NCBI RefSeq assembly: GCF_028769735.1
Contig: NC_088171.1
Span: 66,267,216 to 66,331,215 of the forward strand
Length of the DNA stretch: 64,000 bases
Source of the DNA: Zonotrichia leucophrys gambelii
Lineage: Eukaryota; Chordata; Aves; Passeriformes; Passerellidae
Direction of reading: 5' to 3'
How positions within the stretch are numbered: position 1 is the first letter of the stretch; every line of letters starts with the position of its first letter. The notes under the pieces were generated by a model, which did not search any database, was not told where the DNA came from, and saw only the letters and a list, made by a program, of their open reading frames with translations. Made by a program: the position numbers and the translations under genes. This document shows, piece after piece, positions 23,173 to 36,473 of this stretch.

Positions 23173-26100
23173 TATTCAGCAAGGAGGCAGTCTGTGGGAA
23201 AGAGTACCTGTAGATATTGGTATTTTACAGTATCCTGATGTCTTCCTGTGCTGCTCCTGGTGTGGCAGTGAATGTCACCACTGAGCTTTCTCTGTCACTG
23301 GCTAAGCTTCTGTGACTGCATCATGTTTCTGACTATAGCGTGGGGGATGCTAATTCATGGTATCATTGTCATTTAGAAGTATACATAAAGAAAATAAGTA
23401 AGAATGTAATGTATGATTATAACCTGATTATACATCAGAACAGAAATATCATCCAAACTAAATCTGCCAAAGCACAGGACTTCTTTATCCCAAATGGACA
23501 AAGGTATAAGAAAAGTACAGTGAATGATTCTGCTTACATGAAAAATTATGTCTTAATTCTCCTACTCAGAATCTCCTTAGAAGGATGCAGTCTCAAAATC
23601 TGGAGCCTGTTGATGAAGATAAGATGGCATCTTCCTCTCTGGCACTGGGGAGAGTGTAGTGTGAATCTGGCTGCTCTCCTGCAGCAGCAGTAGCTGCCCT
23701 GTGTAAAGTTTCACACAGGTAGAGCCATATAATCTCTCTAGGTCTAAACAAACAGCTTATTCTCTTGGAAATGAATAAATGAACAGACCAACACAGGGGT
23801 CTGCTATTGAAAACTCCTGTCGAGGTGCTATTCCATTTATCAGCAGCTGCAGTTTCTCTGTTTAGACCTGTAATACAGGTATTACAAATTGCAACATTGC
23901 AATGAGTGTTGAAAAATCACGTTTTCTCTAGTTTAAGAACAGGAAAAGCCCTCATTTTTTCTTCAGGGATAACACTAAACAGACAGCCTCTGAATTAGGA
24001 TGTTGTTGTATGTATAAGAATATGGATAAACTGTACATTAAAATCAATTAAAGAATGGATTTTTTTCCATTTCTCCCTTTTCTCTCAAAAAAAGTCAGGG
24101 CTTTTTAAATATAACTATGTGGACTAAATGTTAAGCGTCACCAGTGGATGAGTTGAACCCTGATTCAGCCCTGTCCCATGAAGTACATGACTGAAATCAG
24201 GCAAGAGTGGCTGCAGTCACATGGTGAATACCAGTCTGCCCTGTGATGAGAAGGGGTTTCAAGGTGTGCATGACAGGATGTCCTGTCCCATGGCCTGTAG
24301 TCTGCATATGTCTGATGGACATTCTTGTTGACAATGAGCCATGGCTGAATTAATCACCCTGCCAGACAAGGACAAAAAAAGAGTTCATCAGTGTTTTCAG
24401 CTCAGGTCTTGTAGATGAAAAGCCCTGGTATCTTGTTTGAAAGAAACAAAAAGGAACAAATAAGATAAGGGCAGACAGCAAGGGCTGATGCAGTTTTCAA
24501 CCATCTAAGGGATTTGGAGTGCTCCTGGAGTACCAGATCAGGAAAGTTGTACTTTCCAACCTGTAGTTAGGACTTCCCACACCTATTCTGACCAGAGATA
24601 CACAGCAGCTGCTACACCAGTAGCATCTGACACTGCCTTGCTTTCCTCTGGATACAGGACCCAGAGGCTGTTGTTCTATTCCTGATGCCTCTCCATGGTG
24701 CTTTCTGTGAGATGGTCCGCTGTGTTTTGCCTCAGGCTTTAGGCTTCTGCTCCTCTGCTTTTCCTCCTGTCCCCCAGTTATCTTCATTCTCTCTTCTAGC
24801 CAGAACACCTCCTTCACAGTGTCTGTCTTGGAATTCATCTGTTGCTCAAAGCAGCCCCGTTTTATCTCTGTCATTTCACTTTTTCTCAAGTCCCTGCTAC
24901 CAGAGTCTTCCACCCAGAATCCTGCTCCCCACATGCTCCCATTTTTCCTGCCTCTTGGATGCACTTTCCTTGCTTGTATTTGATATTTCCACCTCCCTTG
25001 TGCTGTCTGTTGTGCTCCACCATTGCTTTCCCTGTCCTTCCCACAGTGCCTGCCTTTCAATTGTTTTTGACAGGGAAGCAGGGAGCTTTTATCCGCTCCA
25101 TCACTAGAAAAGCACTGTTCTTTGTTAAGGTCAAAAATCCGATGGGTTTCTTACTCATGTTATCTAAATCTGTGTTACCCACTCTGGCTAATTCCAGAAT
25201 CAAATACCTCCTTATAAAAGAGACCCAGCCAATGTGCAGGCAAAATGCTAGTGTTTTAACTCTAAATGTAGTATTTCATGTTTAGATGATCATTTTTACT
25301 GCTCAGGTAGGGTAGTGTAGAAGCGAACTCAACCCAGTTAATGACCATAAATAATAATGATGGCATTATTCTTTTGTCTTGTCCTTTACACACACTAATC
25401 TACTCTGACAGCCAGCTTTGCTCTTTTATTAACTCTCCGTCAGCTGTAATCAGTGATGGTGAAGTCAGGCAGCAAAATTTACATGTGCCAAGTCTCACAG
25501 GTTTTTTTTCCCCTGAATTATTTCAGTCTTTCTGTTTTGTGTGTCTTTGGGATGGTGGTGAGGAGAAAGCATGGGTGAGAGAGGGCACAAATGTGCTTTT
25601 TGGCATGTTGGCTTGTCACACTGAGCAACATCTCAGGACAGCTCTGTCTTTGGCTACTCTTACCCACCTCCCTTTCTCCTGCCTGAATTCAAGAAGAATA
25701 AATACATTCAGGAATTGAAAGTTTAAGGCACATCTTTGATTAATTTTTTTATTTTTGAAAAGTCAGAATCTAGTGTTTGCTTGGGGAGAGGAGGAAGAGC
25801 TTAAGGGATCATTGTGACAATGCCTGAGCCCATTTTGATGTATGATTTATGCCAGTTACTAATAGATTACCCGGAAGTTGATGATTAAAGTAGAAGTTTC
25901 TTTGGAGAAGAGTGAAATAACTGAGGTCAAGACCTCCTAGTGACCTCGAATGTAACTATTACCCTTCTAGGTTAGTTGGAATTGGAGATCAAAGTGTTGG
26001 TACAGGAAACATATTTGGTCCTGAGGTTGTCAGTTGGGGGCTGTTGTTTGACAGTGAGGTAGACGTGGTGGTTGGAAGGGAAATAAATGTTTCTCCTTTG

Positions 26101-27436
26101 CTTGCAGATAAAGACAGGATAAAACTCTCAAATTGCATTTTCAGGGTGTGGTATTTAGATTATTTTTCATAAGGAATGCTACATCTCGAGTAGAGTAAAA
26201 TATTGCTTCATAAACAAGTAGGGAAACAATTCAGGCCGGTGGATGCGACTTTGAATGCGGCAGCAAACTTATTTTTCTTTCTCATGTACGAAGGAACTGA
26301 GGAGCTTTGCTTTATCTCTGGGGAATCCCATTGGTTTAGTTTCTGTGGATGTATGTTGCATGGGGGGAGAAGGGGCAGGAGCCTCAGTAGTTTTTACGGA
26401 GAGCACAGAGCATTTTAGAGTTTGTCTTGAAGGGGTGTGCATGTTCATCGTGTGTCAATTCAGCAGCGCTTTGCTGGGATGCAAGATGAAAAACTGGAAA
26501 AGCGTCTTTCTGACTGGCCATTCATGATGAGTGACTGGTATCTTCTAGGCATTTTTTCACTTAAACTTTCACAAGCCTTAAGGTGAAAATGATAAATACT
26601 CCTTGTTACTCCAAATGTGCCTCATTTGCAGCTCATGCTCAGTTTTTTTAACAAAAGACCTTAGAATGCCTCTCACTTCACTGAATCCACAGAAAATTGG
26701 GAAGTACATCACTAGCATTAATAGAACTACTACTTTGCACCTCTCTGAGCAAGTAGAAAAGCTGAGCTCCTGTTTGCTACTATGAAAAAAGCATCAGTAC
26801 TTTCAAGCGTCAGGCAAGTCTTGCACCATTTTTCATAGCTTTGCTTTTCCTAGAGCCTCACATTTTCCTGATGGTGCTGCTGTTGCCCCACCTGTAAGTC
26901 TGCTTGCATGGGGGTAAGGGCTGCAAGTCGGGAAGATCTGTGTTGGTGGTGCAAGGTATCACTCCAGCTTGTCCCATCTTATTTGTGTTGGCCCTGTGGA
27001 GGCAGAGGAAAAGCTGTGATGCCAGAGCCCCAAAGCAGAACTGTGCAGTAGCCTTGTTTTTAATGGAATTGCTTCCCAGAGCAAAACACACCCTTTCAAT
27101 TGTGGCACAAATGTGCTGCCTGGGTTTTACCGAGCAGCTGCTGAAGTGTTGCTGTGTTTGGGAGATGCAGAGGTGAACTCTGTACCTCTCTCAGTAGAAG
27201 TGGGTGTCTGGCTCAGTGCCTGCAGACACGGCCTCTTCTGCACATGTGGAGCCACAAGTGCTTTGTCTCCAAGCTGAGTCTAGATCCTTTGGAAACATTT
27301 TTAGGTCAGGGCTTGAGTTTATGCAGGGCTTTAACATCACCTTGTCTGAAGACCGTGCTGTAAAGACACTGTCCTAATAGTGAGAACATGGGTGGTATTT
27401 CAGGAACACATTGAAAGATCTGCTTTACAATGTGTC

Positions 27437-27453
27437 TTTTTTTTTTTTTTTTT
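27437..27453. repeat. Poly-T tract (T17)
   Basis: An uninterrupted run of 17 T. No matching retroelement body was recognised on either side. Confidence 0.9.
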
Positions 27454-28379
27454 CCCTCTTGGTGTGTTTTACTGAGCTGATCAAGCTGTAAGACAACTTT
27501 AAATACACAAGGGCTAAAACTTGCTTGGCAAGAATGGGTGCTTGCAGTAATGCTGGAGTTACCAGAAGGGCTCTGCTGTACTTGAAGAACTACTGCTAAG
27601 CTCTACTGCAAATATGCCATGACAGCAGGTACTACAAAAATAGAAATGAAAACTTATGATAATAACTCAGGCAGCCTTGCTGTGGTGTCCTGATGGTGTG
27701 TTGGTTCTTTTAGTTTTGATTGAAGTTACCATAAGGGAGTTAATGAAAAGTGACTTCTTGAATAGCAAGAATCCCTCCTGGAGGGATTGTCAAAAGGAGT
27801 TGAAAAAATGCCTGCAAGATTAAAAGGGCCCTATTTCTTTTGTGCGTCCCTTAGATGATTTTCCCCATTTTCCAGTCACCTGAGTATCCTTGGTTTTTAC
27901 TGTGCATTTCTGGAAAACGTTCCTCTGTTGAGATATGTGTAAATGAAATGTCTCATCCAGAACCCAGGCAAGGTTTTCTTGATAACCTTTTGTTTCACAA
28001 GTTAATGATAAATAAAATAAAATACACAAATGATTGACCACCCTGTTAAATGTGTTCAGCTTCATTTGAAGTGAACATGAAAATTTGTGTTTAGATGTGC
28101 TGATAGAAGCAGTTTCTGCCTTGTTGCCAATAGCAGGGAAAGTCTGTGGGTTTTTCTTTTTTTTAAGATGTTGATAAAAGCTAAGGTTGACATTTTTAGG
28201 TGTGGTGCAAGCTGTCTACATTCTGGATCCTTCTTTAGAAGAATTTCCAAATCGCTGCTGATGCTTGCCTTCAGACTGCTTTTCAAAGCTTTCCTTCAAA
28301 ACTGCCTTTCATTATCCACAGAAGTCTAACAGGAAAGGAGACTTGTGGCCCTGTATGAAAAGGCAAACAAAAATAAACC

Positions 28380-28479
28380 TATTTCCATATTTATTTATAT
28401 TATTTCAATAATTATTTCAATAATTTCCATATTTACAATGTATTTCCATATTTATTTTTATTTATATATATATTTTAAG
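28380..28479. repeat. AT-rich imperfect repeat
   Basis: The word 'atttccatattta' occurs three times (near 28381, 28423 and 28442), separated by 'atttcaata' units and ending in a short TATATA run. It looks like a local AT-rich minisatellite-like expansion. Confidence 0.8.
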
Positions 28480-31064
28480 GAAATATCTTAACACAGCCCA
28501 CTTTTGTGCAACGTAACACTGATTATACCAACATTGTCTCTGACTTATTTATTCCAGGTTAGAAAAGCTGCTCAATTTCCTGTGCCATCTAATAATTTCT
28601 TTCACACTTTGTGTGGCTGTTACACTGTGCTGTCCACTGTGGGAACAGCTGTATGTTTCAGTACTGCTGAGACAGAGTTTAACAGCAATTAGTTGTTCTT
28701 TTTCTTTTTGTATTCATAGTTCACATTTACAAAATGTTCTCCAAAACCAGTTCAATTCAAGGCTTATTTCCATTTGAGGAAAGCTGGGAATTTGACCTAG
28801 CTTTAGGAGTCAAGACATAAAATAAAATGAAGTATCAGGCGTGCAATAAAATCATACACCCTGCAGAGCTGTTTTTGTACTCTTGTGGGATGGCTTTATT
28901 TCAGTCCAGATAATCACTGCATGATAATGTTGAAGAGAGGAGAAAGAAAAAAAAAAAGCTTTAGACAGTAAACCAGATGCATTTATGTTGGGTAGTTTGA
29001 GGAAACCATATCTCACTGCTCCTTTTTGTAAGCAGACTCGGATTTGAAAATCCCTCTGGAACACTTACTAATCAGCAAATTTTCCTTAGTTGCAAAATAG
29101 ATCCTGAATTTAGGATAACAGGCTTTCTCCTGCTTCCTTTCACTGTATCCAAGAGGCTTTAAAAGAAGCCCAGGGATTAGCTGACCCTCCTCCTTTCCTG
29201 CACTATGCCTGGGCATGATGGGGCTAGTACTGGGGGGGCAGGGTGTAATTCCATTACATCCCACTCCAGCAAGCAAGCTTGTGGAGGAAAAGTCACTGTC
29301 TTGCTTATCTGCTCTCTCTGTGCTAAGGGTATGGCAGAATTTGCAGTTACACCTGATGGTATCTGAGGGAAGGCGGAGGAATTTGCTCCTTTGCCAGAGC
29401 ATGTTTTGCAGTTCATTGCACTATTATAAATCACTTTACTCAGCTGTAGCTCATGAATGAGTATTGGGGGTGGAGGGGAGTAGAAAGGGGAGGGTGTGGA
29501 GGTTGAGTAGGGTTAACAAAATTTGAAACAGATTTACTGAAAGCTCTTCAAGAGTAAATAAAAAAGACAGCCCAGCTGCTGCTGTTCTGCAGCACAGCAA
29601 ACTATAAGCTAGAAGTCCTAGTAATTAGTTTCATTTGTAGGTGAAAAAAGGTCTTTGGGAGTGTCTGGTATTAATTATCATTAAGGGTTAGTCATCATTT
29701 CCATTTGAGAAACCTATATTTTTTATTTTGAGCTTTACGTGTTGTCAGCTTACATGCAATTAAAGGACCCTCAAAGCAACAGAGCCACACGTGCCTTTGG
29801 TACAACTTTGCCAGCCTGTCCCTGTCCCAGGCCCACAGTGTCCCTGGCTCTGTGGCACTGCAGTGGCAGGCTGCTGGTTTGCAGTAATAATGAAAGTGAT
29901 GAGCAGTGAGAGGGCCGTGCTCACGCCCCTCAGCTGGCCTGGCTGCAGTGGCAGGGCTACCTCAGGTGGCTCAGAAGGAGCTTGTAAATCTCAAGTGAGG
30001 TATGTGGGTGGAGGCTTTCCAAAGAGGAGAGAAATGCGAGCTATCTGTGCAGTTTCAGTGAGACTCATGCTCCTTTGTGTTTTGTCGTACCACCTTTAAA
30101 ATGATTGAAATTAGTGTTCTACCAAAAATGGCCTCAATCTGTTTTAACTTAAAAAAATAAAACTCCAGGTTTGCCTTTCAGCTTTGTCTTGTGGTAGGAT
30201 TGGTTTGTGTTTGTTTTTATTTTAAATGTTCTCTTACATTCTGAATTACAGCTGCTGCATGTCACACTGCTGTATGTCTGCTACAAATGATCTTTGTTTA
30301 TCTTGTATGTGAATTTTAGAGTTCTATTGATTTGCACTGTGTTCATAGGGAAAGGCTGGTTTTATGCCTAGTAATTGCTTTATGGTGGGCAATAAGGAAT
30401 GGAAGAGGAAGGATTTGAGCTGGCTTAGTAAATATGTGAGTGGAATCCTACTTCTGTTGAAGTTTTGCCACCAACTTAAACGTAGCCAGGCTCTTACTGC
30501 TTCTGAGTAAACCACTGTAAGATTTTGGTAATTTGATCTCCTTATCTCTAAATGGAGCAACTATTAATACTCTTCTGGCAGATTTTCTTAATCCAAGATA
30601 GGAAGTGTTATCTGGCATGTGTGATGTAATGCCTGGCTCCTGCGCTGTTCAGTGGAGCTTGTCAACAGAAAATATTTGGGTTGGCTGTTTCTAAGACCTG
30701 AAGTAATATTATATCACCTTGGCTAGTTATGACATTAGGCTTTTCTTTTGTTTCTTCATAGACTCAGGAAGAAATATGATAGCTTTGTCAGTAACATGAA
30801 ATAGCAATGCTTCCAAAGAAAGTCTACCCTGGAAGGATTCCCTAACTATGGTGTATGTGGTATGCAAATTACAGTGTCTATGTGTATGGGTAGGCAGAAG
30901 AAACTGAACTATTTTGAGATATTTTTCCTCCAGTATTAATTAATAATGGCAGAACTAAAAATAGTCCTGTGAATGTGCTCCTTTCTATAATATAGTTCTT
31001 TCATGAGTTAAAAAAATGCATGTAGACTATTTGTGGTTTTTGATTTGTGTGCCTCTCCCACCAG

Positions 31065-31105
31065 CACCAAGAAGTTACCATGCAGATGGAAACCTTCCAT
31101 GCATC
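31065..31105 (+). other. Candidate 41-bp micro-exon
   Basis: A strong acceptor-like tract ending 'gtgcctctcccaccag' precedes 41 bases, which are followed by the donor-like 'gtaaga'. All three plus-strand frames through the 41 bases are open. I do not recognise the encoded residues. Short segments with good splice signals also arise by chance in 64 kb, so this is a lead and not an annotated exon. Confidence 0.15.
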
Positions 31106-31419
31106 GTAAGATTTTGTCCTGAAGAAAAAGCAGCACAAAAGGAATTGAAGAATAAAGCAATGGTTATTAGTCTTGAATATCTTTTATATTATAATTTAAC
31201 TCAGATTTACTTACTATAATGGATTATTTTGAATCATTTTTGTATTAAGTTTTCAAAAATCTCTGCTCATATGTTACTTTTGTCCTCTTTACTTATTTTT
31301 GCACCAAAATGTGAGTCAACTGAATGCTCTAAAGTGTTGTCAGCATAACACTGTTCTGAGACATCATCCACACTTCCATAGAGATAAAAATCCTAATGTA
31401 AAAAAATCTGTTGGCTGGT

Positions 31420-31790
31420 ATTAATATTAAATCATCCCCTGAGAAAAGCCCTCAGTGCTAATTAATGAATCATGAAACTTACAGGTTTAAAGATAATATT
31501 TGTCACCTATATCTATTCATAAGAAGAACGTTTTCATCATCAGATTCCATCAGAAACTACTAATTAAAGCTTCCTCTTCCTGCTCTGTGTTTCAAGACAG
31601 CATAGGGGAGGAAATTGCTGCTAAAGCTGAGATTTTATTCAGATTTTTCAGTGCAGTCCAATTTGCATAAAGTCTAATAAAGCATTATTAAAATCTATTA
31701 ACACTTGTCTATGGCAATTAAATTCAGTTTGCAATTTTGAATGATTGCATGTCATGCAAACTGAGATAAGGGATCATGGAGGGCTATCAA
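31420..31790. promoter_or_regulatory. Putative conserved enhancer with POU-like sites
   Basis: AT-rich, repeat-free sequence with a perfect octamer ATTTGCAT (31661-31668), TAATTA-containing homeodomain-type words at the left end ('gctaattaatgaatcat', 'actactaattaaag'), and an inverted repeat TTGCAT-GTC-ATGCAA at 31745-31759. Such clusters are typical of developmental non-coding elements. Conservation has not been tested, and AT-rich DNA produces homeodomain words by chance. Confidence 0.3.
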
Positions 31791-34700
31791 AGAATGAATT
31801 GTAATCCTGGAAGGATGTGTGAAAGAAATGTTGTTCACAAGGCAGAAACTTTCGGGAAGAGTCAACTTTATCTGCTTTCTAAAAGGCAGTGAGTAATTCT
31901 TGGCTCTACAGAGTTTCAATCATGGCTGCCCTCAGATGTTTATTTTACAATATATATCTATGATATACAAGTCTGATTGAACATTGTGGTGTTTTATTAT
32001 AAACCTGGAAGGCATTGTCCTCTAGAGAGAACTGAAGATTTTAACTAATATTGATTATTTAGTGTGGACTGTAAAAATCGTAAGTTAAAATGGGAGTGGG
32101 GAAAGCAAGCCAAGACAAGATTTAAAAGTTTTTTATAGATTTCTAAAGGTTTCAGGGGAACTGGTGAAAATTCAAATAACATTAATTCACAGGACTTTTA
32201 AAATTGCAAAGGTGAATACTGGATTTGTCTGTTAATCAAAGTTATGGCAGGAATGCTCTCAATACAAACTTGTGGAAAGGATGGGCATTGATACCTTGTT
32301 TACCATCATGACTAGAAAATCAAACTCTATCTGTATTTCAACAGTGCAGCTCTTCCTGCTCACCTGTGGATGAGTTAGGGCATCTCGGAGCACTTGGACA
32401 AGCATCCTTGCAGGGTGATCTCCCATCACCCTTGTTCTGACTGCTTCCCCATGCTGGGAAATGAGGCAAGGACAAATGTGGCTGCTGGTGGTCCCTGTGC
32501 AGCCCAGCCCCAAGGGCTGCCTCTGGTTGTGTTTGCTCTGGGTGCTGTTTCTTCTGTATCTGGAATTCCCTCACATGAGCTGCATGGTCTTTGGGGTGAT
32601 GAATCGGGACTGTGATCATGAGAGTCACCCCTGTGTCAGCATGAGTGAGAGCTGGAAATTCTGTATTATTTGGAAGATTCTTAGCTCTGCCCTGCAGCCT
32701 GGAGGTATCAGGCTGCACTTTGGTGTCTGAGTGCTTGAAGACTTTCACTCCTACATTCCATGTACTGGGGAGCAGAGGGAAACCCCAACAACGGAGAGTG
32801 TGGTGCTTACAGGTTTACTTTGCAATGACCTTCGAGGATTACATCACCCTGGAAGTCAGCTATTTGGCTCTCCCTGAAAAAATTGTTTGTCTCCATCTCA
32901 AATTGTCTGTTAAAACCACATAAAGGCTGGGTTTAGTTACTAGAGATAACCTTGGCAACAACTTCCTACCAAGACTGGTTATGCTTCAGTGAAACCAAAA
33001 GCTGTGACAGCAGTACAGAGAGACTCCTGGGGTGGGAGATGATGCTAGGCTACTAAATATTCCTTTTGCAAGGATAAGATAGCCCCATGCCCTATAAAGA
33101 ACCAAATGCAAAGATCCTGGCTTTGAATTGGTCTGTCTTCCTTGCCAGTATGTTGTACACTACTTCACATGCATGGTGTAAAATGCAGTAAGTTTGCTTG
33201 TTACTAACCATGGTATTTTTCTTATAATCTTGAAAGTTTAAAGACACCTTAATTTAATAGATCTCTTTTCTTAAATGGAAGACTTTTACACAATGTGGCC
33301 TAGGTGGCCATGCAAATATCTTGGTTGACAGGATGACAGTGTTTATATAATTTTCAGAAAAATTACTTGCTGGGGCATTTTTAGTAGAAGTTTCTTTAAT
33401 TTATTCATTAACATTTTCTTCTCTGTAGCCTGCTAAGTTGGAATTATGAAAACAATACTAGCAACATTCTGGAGTGTTCTTCAAAGCATTTTTAAAATAG
33501 CTTTCCAATACTATGTGGCAAAAATTAAATGCACAATATTTTTTCTATTGTGCAATAGAATACACACAAGTATAATAGAATATAAATGTTTTCTAGGCAT
33601 TTTTTTAAAAAATGACCTCCTAGTGTATCAAAGTTTCACCTTTTGGAGGTGATGCCATTGCTCCCAACTTTTCCTGGGGGACTGTTTATCTCCCACCATC
33701 CAGGGTGGGGAATATGACTGTTTTATCTATTTCTGTATTTTTTGCATGACTCAAGCTGCCACTGGAGTTGGCAATAACCGAGGGCGTGCAAAAAGCCAGT
33801 AGGAATGGGTCCTCTGCTGCTGCTGCCCCAAAGGGAGATGGAACGTGATGTTCTCTGTTTCTCAAGCTTTGCTGCAGTTCGAAGAATTTTTATGAGGGGG
33901 GATTCAATTTGGCGAAGTGAGTTTTCTTCTTTGTCTGTAAAACTGTTAGCATGAGAAGTATGCAGAGCATTCTGAGACCTGGAGTGTTCTGACCGGTCGA
34001 GCAGCATTAGCAGCACTCTTGCACTCCATGAGCTGCTTCCCTCCTTGCTCTTGGGAAGGAGCGTACCCTTTACTGTTTTGGAGCAAGGAAGATGGTAGCC
34101 CCAAAAACAATCTAAGAAAACTTGCTACGAGCACTGTTCTGCTACAGCCCAGGCACAGAAATAAAAGCAGGGTCTCCATGACAAGTATTTCTCTATACGA
34201 GTTAGGATTTTTGCTGGCTGTTAAAGGGAAAACGTTCAGATAACATATCTAAAATCTTAAGCACCTCTATATATACAAAGTGACCAGTGGAGACTTCCAT
34301 CAAACTTTCCTTTTTTTAATTCTTCTCTCTAAAATTATTAATAACTTCTTGTTTTGCTTTTCCTCATCTGGCTATTTCTGCCTTCTGAAGGCTGTAACGC
34401 CATTTCTTAGACTGGCAGCATTTTAGAATATGCTGTGCAATTTTTTTGTTTTTTAAATTGTAATGTCTCTTGTTCCTTTCTACAGCTTGCATGAAGCTCT
34501 CTACATATGTTTTCATGTCTTTCTTTTTTGTTTGCCTGCCCAGCTCTTCTGTGACAACTAGCTGCCTTTGCAAAATGCTTCTGGGTTTGCTTCATACCAC
34601 ATAAAGTCTAGGCAAATGAATGTTTTCTCTAATGTATTTACGTAGACTATTAAGAAGAAAACAAACCTAGGACAAGAACAAAATTAATCACTGGTTTATT

Positions 34701-36100
34701 AGTTTGGCATTGTTGCTTGCCTACAGAACTGCTTTATATCAAACATGTTTTTTAATAAGTAAATAAATAAATGACAAGCGGGAGTACCAAGCTTAGCCCA
34801 GCATGAGTATTGACAGTGGTTACTGCTGACAGCTTTTTACTGTTTCCAAACAACATGTTTCATCCCCTTAACTCCATTGTCATAGGGAATAGGGCAATAC
34901 CAAGCTATTCAGCAGAGACGCTTGCAATAAGGAGCATTCATGGCTTTGCTTTTGTCTTGACTTGAAGAGGTTTTGACGACATTGTGCCGGGAGACTTCAG
35001 CCTGGCACCCCCGAGTCAGAGGCCGTGTCCACAACAGAAACTGGAGACCCAAGACAATTTCCCTGCAACGAGGCTGAGCTGGGCTATTTTGGGAGAGCGC
35101 TCGTTCCGAGCCCTCCGATTTGATTTAATTCAAAACCACCAAGCGAACATGGAGGGGAAAATCCAGTAGTCCCACTAGCTGCAAAGATGCATCTCTTATT
35201 TTTGTCCAGAGCTTCCATTAATGCCAGGCTGGAAATACTCACCAGGAGAGGAATATGCTGCTCTATCTTGCCCCAGGACTTACATAGCTGCGGCAGCAGC
35301 CCCCTGAATGTAATAGAAGTCATGTGTTGGCATAGCTGCCTAGGCTCTGCTTGGACATGGGAACAGGACAAGAAAATAGGATCCAGAAGACAAATTCACC
35401 CTTGCTGCTCACCAGTGCTGGCTGTGAATCAGACTTTAGGTGTGTCTGTGTGCGATATGGGGCGCTTGTGCTCTCAGCTATGGGAGAAGTGGGTGCACTG
35501 TGTTTTCCTGAGTTGCGTGGGGCCAGTTTTGCTGTAGGTAGGGTGGGCATTCCCCCCACTCCCCTGAATATAGCAGCCTGGCCAGCCTTCTCCTTCTGTA
35601 TGCTTCCCCTGAAAGGTCAGCTAAGTTAAGGGACAGGAATTTCTTATTTTGGGGTTTTACTTTTTGGCTTGTTTGCTATTACACTTCTACCAGACTATCT
35701 GAATCCTTTCACTTTTCGCTGGTATTTAAAAGCTGTTTTTAATTACAAGTCTTCATATGAACTTAGAGATAATAATGTGAGACAACAATTTCAGGCTGCC
35801 TTCAGTCAATGTAATTTTTACCTGGGAGGTTGGGAACATTTGCTATGACTTCCACACTGCACTTTTACTAGAGTGGAAAGGAAGTGAAAATTTTGTTCCC
35901 TCAGTTTGCGGTTCATCACACTGATTAATGAAACCACATGCGGACATATAGGTGTTTTTTTATACTTATTTAACAACTTGAGAAAAAAAAATAAAAAGTG
36001 CTCTTTTACTTGTATAATATTGGACAGATTTGTGATTTAAAATGCCCATTGGAACATATCTGATGCACCATGCTTTTATTTTTTGTTATTTTAAGCCAGA
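31791..36100. other. Non-coding stretch, no gene recognised
   Basis: No gene is recognised. A moderately GC-rich patch at 32330-32800 gives overlapping frames on both strands with no known domain. 34987-35155 has a mild CpG enrichment (about nine CpGs) just before the repeat-free run up to the CR1 pair. Confidence 0.5.
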
Positions 36101-36465
36101 TCATAATCATAGAATGGTTTGGGTTGGAAGGGACGTTGAAAATCGTCTAGTTCCAACATCCCTGCCCATGGCAGGGACACCTTCCACTAGACCAGATTGC
36201 TCAGGGCCCCATCCAACCTGGCTTCGAACACTGCCAGGATGTGGCACAACTTCTCTGGGCAAGATGTTCCAGTACCTCACCACCCTCACAGGAAAGAATT
36301 TCTTCATAATATCTGATCTAAATCTGCCTTCTGTCAGTTCAAGGCCATTGCCCCTTGTTCTAGCTCTACATGGCTTTGTTAGAAGTCCCTTCCCACCTTT
36401 CTTGTAGACTCCCTTTAGAAAATGGAATGCTGCTCTGAGGTCTCCCTTTTCCAGGCTTCTCTTTC
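36101..36465 (-). mobile_element. CR1 LINE 3' end, antisense
   Basis: The left edge reads 'atcatagaatggtttgggtt', the reverse complement of the canonical CR1 3' terminus. It is followed by 'ccctgcccatggcaggga', 'tccaacctggcttcgaaca', 'aagaatttcttcataata' and 'ccattgccccttgttct'. This is the best-preserved CR1 of the window, about 365 bases and 5'-truncated near 36465. The 147-codon minus-strand frame here is CR1 sequence (it contains RVVRYWNILPREVV), not a host gene. Confidence 0.97.
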
Positions 36466-36473
36466 CATTTGTT

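Larger units (their letters stand above)
21191..31419. other. Non-coding stretch, no gene recognised
   Basis: About 10 kb without a recognisable gene or transposon family. It contains a small duplication at 23133-23172, overlapping open frames on both strands at 24497-25107 (discussed as rejected), a T17 run at 27437-27453, a short AT-rich repeat at 28380-28479, and a G-rich patch at 29465-29485. A very short exon-like segment at 31065-31105 is described separately. Confidence 0.55.

Noticed and set aside
24497..25107. Long frames on both strands (187 codons minus, 140 and 147 codons plus) over the same bases
   Set aside because: They overlap antisense, lack any recognisable domain or splice context, and lie in a pyrimidine-rich stretch that lowers stop-codon frequency. 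Frames of this size are expected by chance in 64 kb.
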